Source of the DNA: Clostridia bacterium
Lineage (GTDB): Bacteria > Bacillota > Clostridia > Christensenellales > Aristaeellaceae
Length of the DNA: 64,000 nt
Direction: 5' to 3'
Assembly: GCA_017534885.1 (NCBI GenBank)
Contig: JAFXVR010000065.1
Location: 46,610 to 110,609, forward strand
Shown here: in pieces, positions 33,807 through 43,950 of the stretch
Layout of the letters: each line of letters opens with the position of its first letter
How positions within the stretch are numbered: the stretch's first letter is position 1
Translations under genes and position numbers: made by a program
The notes under the pieces: generated by a model
What the model was told of the DNA's origin: nothing
The model's input: the letters and a program-made list of their open reading frames with translations, nothing else
Databases searched by the model: none

Positions 33807-34826
33807 ATGACCATCAGGGAGGAGCTGGAGCAGCGGGAAGCGGAGTGGCTTTCGCCGCACGCGGCCCTTTCGGTGAACAGCCGGGGACGGGAGCGGGAAG
33901 TGACTCCCTGCGAAGTGCGCACCTGCTATCAGCGGGACAGGGATCGGATCATTCACTGCAAGGCCTTCCGGCGGCTGAAATTCAAAACCCAGGTCTTCAT
34001 CGCCCCTGAAGGAGACCACTACCGCACCCGCCTGACTCATACCCTTGAGGTGACCCAGGTGGCGCGGACCATCGCCCGGTCGCTGCGCCTCAACGAAGAC
34101 CTGACCGAGGCCATCGCCCTGGGGCACGACCTGGGGCACACGCCCTTCGGCCATATCGGCGAGCGGAGCCTCAACGAGCTGATGCCCGAGGGCTTTCAGC
34201 ACAACGAGCAGTCCCGCCGGGTGGTGGAGCGCCTCGAGAACAACGGACAGGGGCTGAACCTGACCTGGGAGGTGCGGGACGGCATCGCCTGCCATTCGGG
34301 CATCCAGCATCCCGCGACCCTGGAGGGGGAGTGCGTCCGCCGGGCCGACCGCATCGCATACCTGAATCATGACCTGGACGATGCCCTGCGCTCCGGTGTC
34401 CTCCGCCCCTTCGATGTGCCCGCGGACTGCCTGCGCGTGCTGGGTCAGACCCACGGTGAGCGCATCAACACCATGATCCTGAGCATTGTACACGCTTCAA
34501 AGGATCAGGAGGAAATCCGCATGGAGCCCCTGGTGGAGGCGGCCATGGACGGACTCAGGGAATTCATGTTCGAGAAGGTATACCGGGACTCCTGGCGCGC
34601 AGACGAGGAAGCCCGCTGCGATCATGTGATGCGCGGTCTCTTCGATTATTACTGCGCCCACCCGGCGGAAATGCCAGAGGAATACCTTCTCATCGGCTAT
34701 CAGGAGGGCCTGAACCGAGCCGTGGCGGATTTCCTCTCCGGCATGACGGACCGTTACGCCGTGCGGCTCTATCAGCAGCTCTTCATCCCGGGCGGATTCA
34801 CCGCGCCGGTGATCACGCCGGGCTGA
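33807..34826 (+). CDS. dgt: dGTP triphosphohydrolase-like protein
   Basis: 339-residue HD-domain protein. The metal-binding residues appear in DHYRTRLTHTLEVTQVA, ALGHDLGHTPFGHIGE and ADRIAYLNHDLDDA. Family enzymes hydrolyse dNTPs to nucleosides and triphosphate and limit dNTP pools. It stands directly before dnaG and rpoD, the arrangement typical of Firmicutes. Start preceded by AGGGAGGCG at nine-base spacing. Confidence 0.94.
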   Translation: MTIREELEQREAEWLSPHAALSVNSRGREREVTPCEVRTCYQRDRDRIIHCKAFRRLKFKTQVFIAPEGDHYRTRLTHTLEVTQVARTIARSLRLNEDLTEAIALGHDLGHTPFGHIGERSLNELMPEGFQHNEQSRRVVERLENNGQGLNLTWEVRDGIACHSGIQHPATLEGECVRRADRIAYLNHDLDDALRSGVLRPFDVPADCLRVLGQTHGERINTMILSIVHASKDQEEIRMEPLVEAAMDGLREFMFEKVYRDSWRADEEARCDHVMRGLFDYYCAHPAEMPEEYLLIGYQEGLNRAVADFLSGMTDRYAVRLYQQLFIPGGFTAPVITPG

Positions 34827-34896
34827 TGCATTTCTCTGTATACCCGCAGGCAGGAAAATCCTGTTTTGCGGCGAAATAAGCATAAGGTGAGGCAAA

Positions 34897-36690
34897 ATGG
34901 CTGGACGATATCCCGCCGCGTGGCTGGAAGAGCTGCGCGCCAGGTCGAATATCGTGGATGTGATTTCGGCCTATATGCCCCTGAAAAAGCGGGGCCAGGA
35001 TTACTGGGGCCTATGCCCCTTCCACGGCGAAAAGACCGCCTCCTTTTCTGTCAGCCCGGACAAACAGTTCTATTACTGCTTCGGCTGTAAGGCTTCGGGC
35101 ACGGTGATTCAGTTCATCATGGACATGGAGCGGCTGAGCTACCATGAGGCGGTGAAGCTGCTGGCGGACAGGGCGCACATGACACTGCCCGAGATGGAGG
35201 ACGACCCCGACTATCAGCGCAGGAAAGATCAGCGGGAGCGCCTGCTGGCCGCCAACCGGGAGGCGGCGCTGTTCTACCATCAGACCCTCTACACAGAGGA
35301 AGGCGCAGGAAGCCTCAGCTACCTGCAGCGCCGCGGCCTGAGTGACGCGGTGATCCGCGCCTTTGGCCTGGGCGCCGCCCCGGACGACTGGGCACAGCTG
35401 ACCGATCACCTGAGGGCGAAGGGCTTCACCATTGAGGAACTGAGGCTGGCGGGGCTGACCAGGGTGCGGCCCGCTGAACCTGCCGCCGCTGACCGCCCGG
35501 CTCAGGGCGAGCGGATCTATGATATGTTCCGCGACCGGGCGATGTTTCCCATCATCGACCAGTACGGCAATGTGCTGGGCTTCGGCGGGCGCATCCTCGG
35601 CAAGGGAGAGCCCAAGTACCTGAACACATCAGACACCCCGGTGTTCAACAAGCGGCTGGGGGTGTATGCCGCCAACCTGCTGAAAAAGGAGCGCCACCTG
35701 GATCGGGTGATTCTGGTGGAGGGCTACATGGATGTGGTGGCCCTGACCCAGTTCGGGGTGAAGGGCGTCTGCGCCACCCTGGGCACCGCGCTCACCGAGG
35801 AACAGGCCCGGCTGCTGAAACGCTTCGCGCCCAAGGTCACCCTGGCCTACGACGGCGACGGAGCCGGCCAGCGGGCGATTCTCCGGGGGCTGGATGTGCT
35901 GAAAAACGAGGGCATCCCGGCGGATGTGCTGGACTTCCCCGACGGCCTTGACCCGGATGAATTCATCCGCAGGGAGGGGGCGGAAGGCTTTGCGCGGCTG
36001 AAGAGCGTGACGCCGGAGCAGTACCGGATGCGCCGGCTGAAAGAGCAGTTCGACCTGAGCACCCAGGAAGGCCGCACCGGCTATGCCAGAGCCTGCGCGC
36101 CCTTCCTCAAGAGTCTGGATCCCCTCGATCTGGAAAACCGCCTTCAGGAGCTGATGGTGCAGACAGGCTTCGGCCGCGAAGTGCTGCTGGAGCAGATTGG
36201 CCGTTCTGCCGCACCGGTCAGCGAGCGTCGTCCGGGTTCACCCCGCCCGGAGCCCATCCGGCCTGAAGGCCGCGAGGGGGAGGATCTGGAGAATGTGCGC
36301 GCCCAGGAGGTCATCGTGTCGCTGCTCTCCAACGGGCAGCTGCCCACGGACATTGTCAGCGCGGAAGACTTTGACGATCCCCTGCTGCGCCACCTGTACG
36401 AGGCGCTGAGCGCCGGCGCGTCCCCGGCCAGCCTGGTGGAGGAGCAGGCTACCGATCAGGAGCGGGCCAGGGTCAGCCGGCTGCTGATGACGCCCCCCAG
36501 CGAGAACACCGACCAGCAGCTGCGCATGGCAAAACAGTGCATCAGCCGCATGAACCAGCGCCGCCTCGACCGGGAAATGCAGGCGATCATGCATATCATC
36601 AACACCAAGGAAGGCAGTGAAAAGCAAGCCGCCATGAGTCAGTATATGGCGCTGTCCGACCGACTGAAAAAGCTGAAAAACGAGGGATAG
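34897..36690 (+). CDS. dnaG: DNA primase DnaG
   Basis: 597 residues. N-terminal CHC2 zinc ribbon (LCPFHGEKTASFSVS and FYYCFGCKASG), catalytic core with VILVEGYMDVVAL and the Toprim LAYDGDGAGQRAIL, and a C-terminal helicase-binding domain (ENVRAQEVIVSLLSNGQLP). It lays RNA primers at the replication fork. Followed by two sigma factor genes, the classical macromolecular-synthesis arrangement. Starts behind AGGTGAGG. Confidence 0.97.
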   Translation: MAGRYPAAWLEELRARSNIVDVISAYMPLKKRGQDYWGLCPFHGEKTASFSVSPDKQFYYCFGCKASGTVIQFIMDMERLSYHEAVKLLADRAHMTLPEMEDDPDYQRRKDQRERLLAANREAALFYHQTLYTEEGAGSLSYLQRRGLSDAVIRAFGLGAAPDDWAQLTDHLRAKGFTIEELRLAGLTRVRPAEPAAADRPAQGERIYDMFRDRAMFPIIDQYGNVLGFGGRILGKGEPKYLNTSDTPVFNKRLGVYAANLLKKERHLDRVILVEGYMDVVALTQFGVKGVCATLGTALTEEQARLLKRFAPKVTLAYDGDGAGQRAILRGLDVLKNEGIPADVLDFPDGLDPDEFIRREGAEGFARLKSVTPEQYRMRRLKEQFDLSTQEGRTGYARACAPFLKSLDPLDLENRLQELMVQTGFGREVLLEQIGRSAAPVSERRPGSPRPEPIRPEGREGEDLENVRAQEVIVSLLSNGQLPTDIVSAEDFDDPLLRHLYEALSAGASPASLVEEQATDQERARVSRLLMTPPSENTDQQLRMAKQCISRMNQRRLDREMQAIMHIINTKEGSEKQAAMSQYMALSDRLKKLKNEG

Positions 36691-36732
36691 ACCGTATCCC
36701 CTCTCCGACCGACCCCTGACAAGGAGAGCTCA

Positions 36733-37830
<1,098 letters not shown>

Positions 37831-37949
37831 CCGCGAATAGTATATCGTCAACTCGCGCCAAGGCTGGCAGGCCGGACTCGGGGCCGGTACTGCTTTGATT
37901 GACTGCGCTTCCAACACCGCGCGCCATATGCTGTGCACCGCGGCTTCCA

Positions 37950-37961
37950 TATAATTATAAT
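37950..37961 (+). promoter_or_regulatory. Twin TATAAT hexamers upstream of the second sigma gene
   Basis: TATAAT occurs at 37950-37955 and again at 37956-37961, back to back, with no convincing -35. They lie about 40 bases before the TTG start at 37999, so the second sigma gene may have its own promoter beside readthrough from the first. Confidence 0.4.
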
Positions 37962-37998
37962 TCCTTTACGCCCTGTAATCCGAAAGGAGCGATTACGT

Positions 37999-39105
37999 TT
38001 GTCCATCCCCGCAGATACGCTTTCCGCCAGACTGAATGAGCTGACTGAGCTGAGCCGCGTGAACGGCGCTGTCACATATAACGATATCATGGCGCAGGTG
38101 ACAGACCTGCAGCTGGATCCGGATCAGCTGGAGCAGCTGCTGGACAAGCTGGATGCCATGGGCGTCCATGTGACCGCGGATGAGCCTGAGGCTGACGGCG
38201 TTGAGCCCGGAAGCGAGGTTCTCACCTTGCCCGCGGCGAATCTGCCCGCCCCCCAGACTCCCAATTCTCCGCTGAACGAGGAGATCAATCTCTCCGACCC
38301 CATCCGCATGTATCTCAAGGAGATCGGCAAGGTTCCCCTGCTCACCGCTGAGCAGGAAGTGGACCTGGCCAAGCGCATTGCAGAGGGGGACGAGGATGCC
38401 AAGCAGCAGCTCATCACGGCCAACCTGCGCCTGGTGGTGTCCATCGCCGGGCACTACAACAACCGGGGCATGCAGTACCTGGATCTGATCCAGGAGGGCA
38501 ATATGGGCCTGATCAAGGCCGCGGACAAGTTCGACTATACCAAGGGCTTCAAGTTTTCGACCTACGCCACCTGGTGGATTCGGCAGTCCATCACCCGGGC
38601 GCTGGCGGATCAGGCGCGCACCATCCGCATTCCAGTGCACATGGTGGAGACCATCAACCGGCTGATCCGCACCTCCCGTCAACTGATGCAGGAGCTGGGC
38701 CGGGAGCCCAACACTGCCGAAATCGCCGAGCGGATGAGCCTGCCGGAGAGCCGGGTACAGGAGATCATCAAGATCGCCCAGGATCCCGTCAGCCTGGAGA
38801 CGCCCATCGGCGAGGAAGAGGACAGCCATCTGGGCGATTTTATTCCCGATGAGTCCGCCCAAGCGCCCGCGGAGACGGCCTTCAACACCCTGCAGCGCGA
38901 GCAGCTGATGGAAGTGCTGGACACCCTGACCGAGCGGGAAAAGCGCGTGCTGATCCTGCGCTATGGCCTGGAAGGTGACCGCACCTACACCCTGGAAGAA
39001 GTGGGCGAGAAGTTCCACGTCACCAGAGAGCGCATCCGGCAGATCGAGGCCAAAGCCCTGCGCAAGCTGCGCACCAACCGGCAGATCAAGAACATGCGCA
39101 GCTGA
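37999..39105 (+). CDS. Primary-type RNA polymerase sigma factor (sigma-70 family, copy 2)
   Basis: 368 residues, parallel to the preceding sigma factor through all regions: 1.1-like [18 protein letters not shown], 1.2 [15 protein letters not shown], 2.x [20 protein letters not shown] and [20 protein letters not shown], 4.2 [20 protein letters not shown]. The -10 and -35 recognition helices are nearly identical to copy 1, so it should read similar promoters; differences lie in 1.1 and the start of region 2. TTG start at 37999 has AAAGGAG nine bases upstream; the upstream in-frame ATG (37933) precedes the -10 pair. trmK follows after eight bases. Confidence 0.93.
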   Translation: MSIPADTLSARLNELTELSRVNGAVTYNDIMAQVTDLQLDPDQLEQLLDKLDAMGVHVTADEPEADGVEPGSEVLTLPAANLPAPQTPNSPLNEEINLSDPIRMYLKEIGKVPLLTAEQEVDLAKRIAEGDEDAKQQLITANLRLVVSIAGHYNNRGMQYLDLIQEGNMGLIKAADKFDYTKGFKFSTYATWWIRQSITRALADQARTIRIPVHMVETINRLIRTSRQLMQELGREPNTAEIAERMSLPESRVQEIIKIAQDPVSLETPIGEEEDSHLGDFIPDESAQAPAETAFNTLQREQLMEVLDTLTEREKRVLILRYGLEGDRTYTLEEVGEKFHVTRERIRQIEAKALRKLRTNRQIKNMRS

Positions 39106-39113
39106 GGTGGCCG

Positions 39114-39794
39114 ATGCTGAGCAACCGACTGACCTTGGCCGCCTCCCTCTATACGCCCTGTGACATGGGCGCGGATATCGGCACCGACCACGCCTTCCTG
39201 CCCTGCCATCTGCTGGTAACAGGCGTCTGTGAGCGGATGCTGCTGAGCGACCTCAGCCCCAAAGCCCTCGCGAGAGCCCGGGCTGAGGTGCAGCGGCGCG
39301 GTCTGGAGGGCCGGACGGAGCTGGTGTGCGCGCCAGGTCTGGAAGCCCTGCGGGAAACGGCCTGCGGCTGTGTGTCCATCACCGGCATGGGCGGGGAGAC
39401 CATCGCGGACATCCTGCGCAAAGGCACAGAATGGCTGCGCGGTGCGGCGCTGATTCTCTCGCCGCAGACCGAATATCCCCTTGTGCGCCGGGCGGCCCTT
39501 GAGATCGGCTACCGGCCGGAGCAAGAACGCCTGACCAGGGACGACGGCCGCTTTTACCAGGTGTGGCGGTATGTGCCCGGCCCGTGGAATCCGGGGGAGG
39601 AGGCCCTGCGATACGGCAGCCTGCTGTACAGTGAGGAAGAATTCCTGCTGCGGGCATGGCTGGAGCGGCGCGTGAGCCTTTGCCGAAAACAGCTGAACGG
39701 GTTGCGGACAGCCGCCGCGCCGGATGAGCAGGCAACGGCGCAGGCGGAGGGAGACCTGCGCTTCTATGAACATCAGCTGGGCAGGAGATCCTGA
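39114..39794 (+). CDS. trmK: tRNA (adenine(22)-N(1))-methyltransferase TrmK
   Basis: 226 residues. SAM motif DMGADIGTDHAFLPCHLL, the acidic contact LSDLSPKALARARAEV, and the ITGMGGETIADIL motif characteristic of TrmK/COG2384. It methylates A22 in the D-loop region of tRNAs. Genes of this family commonly follow rpoD in Firmicutes. GAGGTGG before the ATG. Confidence 0.93.
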   Translation: MLSNRLTLAASLYTPCDMGADIGTDHAFLPCHLLVTGVCERMLLSDLSPKALARARAEVQRRGLEGRTELVCAPGLEALRETACGCVSITGMGGETIADILRKGTEWLRGAALILSPQTEYPLVRRAALEIGYRPEQERLTRDDGRFYQVWRYVPGPWNPGEEALRYGSLLYSEEEFLLRAWLERRVSLCRKQLNGLRTAAAPDEQATAQAEGDLRFYEHQLGRRS

Positions 39795-39876
39795 CGGCAT
39801 AGCCGGGAAACCGGTGCTGCGGGAATTCCCTGCATCAGCGCGTGAAAGAAAGGAACAGAAACCGGGAATAAAGTAC

Positions 39877-39904
39877 AAACCCCTTCTGCAACAGGAAGGG
39901 GTTT
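39877..39904 (+). terminator. Hairpin after trmK, probable terminator
   Basis: AAACCCCTTC (39877-39886) and GAAGGGGTTT (39895-39904) form a perfect 10-bp stem with an 8-base loop. The three T of the second arm are followed by CCC rather than more T, so efficiency is uncertain. It also lies just before the Cof gene, so regulation is possible. Confidence 0.6.
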
Positions 39905-39930
39905 CCCTATCCCCGGCTCTGGTAAATGAG

Positions 39931-40809
39931 ATGATTTCCCTGATTGCCATGGACATGGACGGCACCCTGCTGTCCGACCACACAGGACGCATCGCCGAGG
40001 AGAACGTCCGGGCCCTGCGGGAAGCGGGTGAAAGGGGTATCAGGCTGGCCCTGGCTTCCGGCCGTTTTGCGGACGACGCGGGCGGTTTTGCTCGCCTGGC
40101 CGGATTGGATCTGGCGGTGATCGGGCTGAACGGAGGGCACACGGTGCTGCATCCGGGCGGAGAGACCTTTGACACCCGGGTGATCGATCCCGAAGAGGCG
40201 GCTGCCCTCTTCCGCCTGGCGCAGGGAAGCGGCCTGCTGCATGCGATCTTTGCCACTCACACGCTCTGGGTCAGCGATCCCGGGATGATGTACAGCTCGA
40301 TCTGGGGCACCTACCTGAATCAGCCCTGGAGCCGGATCGGCGTGTGCAGCGGCGGGGCGGCCGCCGAAAGGCTCATCCGGGAGGGCGTCCACAAGATCGT
40401 GGTCATCACGGAGGATCGGCCGGAAACCTTGGCCGTCCTGAGGCAGCGGGTCATCGCGGAACTGCCCGGGCTGACCATGTCGTCCAGCTGGTTTACCAAC
40501 ATAGAGGTGAACGCGGGCGGCGTCAGCAAAGCTTCAGCGCTGGAACGCCTGGCCGCGCATTACGGCATCCTCATGGCGGAAGTGATGACCCTGGGCGACG
40601 GTGAAAACGACTGCGCCATGCTGAAAGCCGCGGGCTGCGGAGTGGCCATGGGCAACGCGGCGCCTGAGGCAATCGCCTGCGCGCGCTGGCAGACAGCCGC
40701 GAACACCGAGTTCGGTGTGGCCTGGGCAGTGCGGGAGCTGGCGCTTGGTCAGAAAGGCCATCACGTGCGTCCTGTCGTTCACCCGGAAAGCAGAGGGCTG
40801 ACGCAATGA
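39931..40809 (+). CDS. Cof-type HAD hydrolase (second copy)
   Basis: 292 residues. Motif I IAMDMDGTLLSD, motif II LALASGRF, and motif III/IV VMTLGDGENDCAMLKAAGCG are intact. An additional middle cap domain (residues 85-200) marks the Cof/YidA-like group that removes phosphate from sugar phosphates. The ATG at 39931 puts motif I at residue 5, as in relatives; its ribosome site is weak. Its stop overlaps the plsC-like start (ATGA), beginning a chain of overlapping genes. Confidence 0.9.
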   Translation: MISLIAMDMDGTLLSDHTGRIAEENVRALREAGERGIRLALASGRFADDAGGFARLAGLDLAVIGLNGGHTVLHPGGETFDTRVIDPEEAAALFRLAQGSGLLHAIFATHTLWVSDPGMMYSSIWGTYLNQPWSRIGVCSGGAAAERLIREGVHKIVVITEDRPETLAVLRQRVIAELPGLTMSSSWFTNIEVNAGGVSKASALERLAAHYGILMAEVMTLGDGENDCAMLKAAGCGVAMGNAAPEAIACARWQTAANTEFGVAWAVRELALGQKGHHVRPVVHPESRGLTQ

Positions 40810-41459
40810 AGAGCAAGCTGTTGAAGCCGGTGCAGTGGCTCCTGCGGGGGCTGGTGCTGATCCTGTTCCGGCCCCGGAAAACCTATGTCAGCGAGAAAGC
40901 GCGTCAGGAGGCGTTCTCTGAACCCTGCGTCATCATCAGCAACCATGTGCGCGGCTTTGACGGCGCGGTCATCTTTACCCTGCTGCCGGGTAAGCGGATT
41001 ACCGGGCTGGTAGCGCAGGACATGCTGGAAAACTCGAAGCCCCTGCGGTGGCTCTGCGCCTGTCTGCCCGTCATGCGCATCGACCGGGAGCACGCCTCCC
41101 TGTCCTGGCTGCGGGACAGCCGGCGGCTGCTCAAAGAGGGGCAGTCCATCTATCTCTGCCCGGAGGGACGCTGCAACTTCAACCGGGGAATGCGCCCCTT
41201 CAAGCCGGGCTTCGCGCTGCTGGCGGCCTCCGCCGGGGTGAAGGTGGTGCCGGTCTTCCACAACGGGGAATACTATCCGCTGTTCGGGAAGCGGTTCAGA
41301 ATGCTGATCGGCGAACCCTTCACCGTCGCACCGCCGCCGGAGGGCCTCTCCGCTGAGGTGCTGGCGATGGAGGCCGGTGAAGCTTTTGACAGCATGCGGG
41401 AATTGGAGAGGCGGCTCAACGGCGCGGTTCGCCTGATGGAAGGGAGCGGTGAAAAGTGA
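40806..41459 (+). CDS. PlsC-like 1-acyl-glycerol-3-phosphate acyltransferase
   Basis: 217 residues with an N-terminal membrane helix (WLLRGLVLILF). The acyltransferase motifs are NHVRGFD (the H-x4-D catalytic pair), a LPVMRIDRE segment and CPEGRCNF in place of the usual FPEGTRS. It would form phosphatidic acid from lysophosphatidate at the membrane. Translationally coupled to the Cof gene upstream and to the phosphoesterase downstream. Confidence 0.9.
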   Translation: MKSKLLKPVQWLLRGLVLILFRPRKTYVSEKARQEAFSEPCVIISNHVRGFDGAVIFTLLPGKRITGLVAQDMLENSKPLRWLCACLPVMRIDREHASLSWLRDSRRLLKEGQSIYLCPEGRCNFNRGMRPFKPGFALLAASAGVKVVPVFHNGEYYPLFGKRFRMLIGEPFTVAPPPEGLSAEVLAMEAGEAFDSMRELERRLNGAVRLMEGSGEK

Positions 41460-42157
41460 TATATGTAACGGGCGATACCCACGGCGACTGGAACCGCTTT
41501 GCCCATGAGATTCTGCCGCTGGCCCGGGACTGGGGGGCACGGGACACCCTGCTCATCGCGGGGGATTTCGGCTTCGTGTTCCGTCCGGAGGGTGATCCAG
41601 CTGAAGCGGAGTGCATGAAAAAACTGGCCTCACTGCCCTTTACGGTGGCTTTCTGCGACGGCAACCATGAGAACTTTCCGCGGCTGATGCGCTATCCGGT
41701 GGAGCAGTGGCAAGGGGGAACGGTGCACCGACTCGGGCCGAAGCTCTTTCACCTGCTGCGGGGCGAAACGTACCTGATTGAGCGGAAAAGCCTGCTGGTT
41801 ATGGGCGGCGGCAGGTCCATCGACCGGGTGTGGCGCACGCCGGGGCTGAGCTGGTGGCCGGAGGAAATGCCGACCAACGCGGAATACCAGCATCTGAGGC
41901 AGAGAGTGCAGCAGCTGAAGCGGGTCGATCTGATCCTCACCCACGCGGCGCCCGCGAGCGTGATGCGCATGGTCGGCTTCGATCCCGGCGCTGAACTTCC
42001 GCTGAACACGGCGCTGGAGGGCATTCGCCAGTCCCTGCCTTACGGACAGTGGTTTTTCGGGCACCTGCACCTGGACCGGGATTTCGGGCCAAACCTGCAC
42101 GGGCTCTATCACCGGGTGATGCGCGCGGACGGGACAGCGCTTCAGACTATTGACTGA
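41456..42157 (+). CDS. Metallophosphoesterase
   Basis: 233 residues with the calcineurin-like signature in order: VTGDTHGDWNR, LIAGDFGF, CDGNHENF, a middle LTHAAPAS and the closing FFGHLHLDRDF. Two metal ions would be bound by these Asp, His and Asn residues. Substrate unknown. Start is a GTG overlapping the plsC stop (GTGA) after GGGAGCGG. Confidence 0.92.
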   Translation: MIYVTGDTHGDWNRFAHEILPLARDWGARDTLLIAGDFGFVFRPEGDPAEAECMKKLASLPFTVAFCDGNHENFPRLMRYPVEQWQGGTVHRLGPKLFHLLRGETYLIERKSLLVMGGGRSIDRVWRTPGLSWWPEEMPTNAEYQHLRQRVQQLKRVDLILTHAAPASVMRMVGFDPGAELPLNTALEGIRQSLPYGQWFFGHLHLDRDFGPNLHGLYHRVMRADGTALQTID

Positions 42158-42162
42158 TATGG

Positions 42163-42168
42163 TATAAT
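42163..42168 (+). promoter_or_regulatory. -10 element upstream of the rseC-like gene
   Basis: TATAAT six bases after the phosphoesterase stop. TTGACT lies only seven bases upstream and cannot be its -35; the correctly spaced position reads CTTCAG. Confidence 0.4.
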
Positions 42169-42203
42169 GGACTTGGCTGATTTCAGCCCGGGAGGAAAGC
42201 ATC

Positions 42204-42656
42204 ATGGAACGCATCGGCGAGATCACGGCGGTAAACGGGGATCGGCTCGAGGTGACCTTCTGCCGCCCGGAAGACTGCGGCCATTGCCGCGCCTGCGACG
42301 GCCAGGAAAAACGCACGGTGGTCAGCGTAAAGGGCAGCGGTGCCGTGGGCGACCTGGCGGCGGTGGAACTGCCCACCGGCACGGTGGTGAAAGCCTCACT
42401 GCTGGCTTACGCCCTGCCCATGGCCGGCCTGATGGGCGGCATGCTGCTGGGCTATGCGCTCTTTCCCGCAAACATGGCGGCGGCAGCCATCGCCGGTGCT
42501 GTGGGACTGGCAGTCTGCCTGGCCGCCGTCCGGGTGACTGAAAAGGGCCGCAGGGAGAGCACCGCCTGGCAGCCCACCCTGAACCGTGTGATTCCCCAGA
42601 GTATGTATCGCAAAGCGGAGGAAGCTCCGCAGGAGAAAGGAGAAACAAACTCATGA
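42204..42656 (+). CDS. RseC/MucC-like membrane protein
   Basis: 150 residues. An N-terminal cytoplasmic part holds four cysteines (FCRPEDCGHCRACDG), followed by two membrane helices (LAYALPMAGLMGGMLLGYAL and MAAAAIAGAVGLAVCLAAV). This is the RseC/SoxR-reducing-system layout; the cysteines may bind a metal cluster and the protein may work with Rnf-type complexes. Here no rnf genes are adjacent. It overlaps trxA by four bases, so a redox role is reasonable. Confidence 0.85.
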   Translation: MERIGEITAVNGDRLEVTFCRPEDCGHCRACDGQEKRTVVSVKGSGAVGDLAAVELPTGTVVKASLLAYALPMAGLMGGMLLGYALFPANMAAAAIAGAVGLAVCLAAVRVTEKGRRESTAWQPTLNRVIPQSMYRKAEEAPQEKGETNS

Positions 42657-42967
42657 CAACCGCACTGAACAAGGACAATTTTGACAGCTTCATCAACGGC
42701 GCGGGCAAGCCTGTGCTGGTGGATCTCTGGGCCAGCTGGTGCGGGCCCTGCCGGATGCTCTCCCCGCTGGTGGACGCGCTGGCCGAGAGCCGCAGCGACA
42801 TCGCGGTGGGCAAGGTGGACGTGGACGACAATCCGGATATCGCCATGCGCTACGGCGTGCAGTCCATCCCGACCCTGCTGCTCTTCAAGGACGGCGAGCT
42901 GGTCGACCGTTCTGTGGGCTATGTGCCGCAGGCCGCGCTGGAAGCCTTTGTGGCCAAGGCGCTGTAA
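42653..42967 (+). CDS. trxA: Thioredoxin
   Basis: 104 residues, full-length thioredoxin. Active site LWASWCGPCRML, cis-proline segment VQSIPTLLLFKDGE and the buried Asp in PVLVDLWA are present. It reduces disulfides in cytoplasmic proteins with NADPH through thioredoxin reductase. The start overlaps the rseC-like stop (ATGA), preceded by AGAAAGGAG. Confidence 0.97.
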   Translation: MTTALNKDNFDSFINGAGKPVLVDLWASWCGPCRMLSPLVDALAESRSDIAVGKVDVDDNPDIAMRYGVQSIPTLLLFKDGELVDRSVGYVPQAALEAFVAKAL

Positions 42968-42984
42968 ATCACACGAAATCACAT

Positions 42985-43018
42985 GGGAGGGGAGCCGAAA
43001 GCGCTTCCCTCTCTCTTT
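42985..43018 (+). terminator. Probable terminator after trxA
   Basis: GAGGGGAGC (42987-42995) pairs with GCTTCCCTC (43003-43011) with one G-U pair, and is followed by TCTCTTT. Confidence 0.6.
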
Positions 43019-43029
43019 GAGGAATGGAT

Positions 43030-43689
43030 ATGCGCTTCGACTGTGTTCACAGTGAGGAAGACCTGGCCCAGCTGGTGGCGGGCATTGGCTTCCTGCCTTT
43101 CTTCCGCTGCCGGATTCCCGGCTGGTCGCTGGAGGAGAACATCGATCCGGCGGTGTGGTTCACCGCGGCGGACGGCCCCTGGGAGTGGAAAGGCCGCATG
43201 GCCCGGGACAAAAAACTGGTGTACGGCAAGTTCATCCGGGGGAAGGCGGCCTTTGTGTCCCTGACCTGCTTTCCCGATCTGGCGAACTTCCGCCGGGACG
43301 GCTATGACTGGGAAGGCTTTGTGGAGGACGCCAAAGCCCCGCACCAGGACAAGCTGCTGATGCATTGCCTGCAGGAGCGGCATCCGCTGGTCTCCAAGGT
43401 CTGCAGGCGCACCTGCGGCGTCACGAAGGGCTATGACACGGCGCTGACCCGGCTGCAGATGCAGACATGGATTGTGGACCGGGATTTTGTGTACGACATC
43501 GACCGGAACGGCAAGGCCTACGGCTGGGGCAACGCCCTGCTGGACACTCCCGAGAACCATCTGGGGGAAGAGCTGGTCAACAGCGCCGCCTGCAAACCCC
43601 AGGAGAGCCTTGAAAGAATGGTGCGCTGGCTGAACGGGTGGATGCCCGACGTAAGTGCAGAAGACCTGAGAAAAGAATTGAAAGCGTGA
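43030..43689 (+). CDS. AlkZ-related protein
   Basis: 219 residues resembling the family called AlkZ-related, a winged-helix group near the DNA glycosylase AlkZ. Conserved-looking stretches: GPWEWKGRMARDKKLVYGKF, FVSLTCFPDLANFRRDGYD, TALTRLQMQTWIVDRDFVYD and KAYGWGNALLDTPENHLG. Function unproven; DNA repair is a guess. ATG at 43030 has GAGG seven bases upstream, while an ATG at 43024 is too close. Downstream lies the 27-residue membrane peptide. Confidence 0.8.
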   Translation: MRFDCVHSEEDLAQLVAGIGFLPFFRCRIPGWSLEENIDPAVWFTAADGPWEWKGRMARDKKLVYGKFIRGKAAFVSLTCFPDLANFRRDGYDWEGFVEDAKAPHQDKLLMHCLQERHPLVSKVCRRTCGVTKGYDTALTRLQMQTWIVDRDFVYDIDRNGKAYGWGNALLDTPENHLGEELVNSAACKPQESLERMVRWLNGWMPDVSAEDLRKELKA

Positions 43690-43698
43690 AAGGGCGTT

Positions 43699-43782
43699 AT
43701 GAAAAACAGGGATCAAGTCATATGGGCGCATATACTGTTTTGGATTGTTGTCCTATGCATCATCTATCTGTTCGCAAAGTAA
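43699..43782 (+). CDS. Predicted 27-residue single-pass membrane peptide
   Basis: A 28-codon frame starting nine bases after the AlkZ-related stop, with AAAGGG four bases before its ATG. The product MKNRDQVIWAHILFWIVVLC... has a short charged N-terminus, one membrane helix of about 18 residues, and ends in a lysine. The helix and ribosome site together argue for real translation, but with this length chance cannot be excluded. Function unknown. Confidence 0.5.
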   Translation: MKNRDQVIWAHILFWIVVLCIIYLFAK

Positions 43783-43861
43783 TACAGCCAATGACAGCGC
43801 GCAGTATCTGCAACCCAAAATGAACGTACATCCCTTGAATAAAGTCATCCCCCAGCAGAAA

Positions 43862-43900
43862 GCTTTTCTGGAAGAGGAAAGGGGGGTTTCCCCTCAATTT
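43862..43900. repeat. Degenerate relative of the 18950 G-rich element
   Basis: CTTTTCTGGAAGAGGAAAGG followed by GGGGTTTCCCC parallels CTTTTGGAAGAGGATAGGGG and the GTTTCCCC arm at 18950-19023, but lacks the long inverted partner. It may be a decayed copy. Confidence 0.4.
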
Positions 43901-43915
43901 CACCTCCTCAGCCCC

Positions 43916-43944
43916 TTGCAAAACCCAGCGCGATGAGATACAAT
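43916..43944 (+). promoter_or_regulatory. Promoter of the proS T-box transcript
   Basis: TTGCAA (43916-43921), 17 bases, TACAAT (43939-43944). The transcript would begin near 43951, at the beginning of the T-box leader. Confidence 0.75.
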
Positions 43945-43950
43945 AGGCGC

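Noticed and set aside
42150..42168. TTGACT near TATAAT as a full promoter for the rseC-like gene
   Set aside because: Only seven bases separate them.
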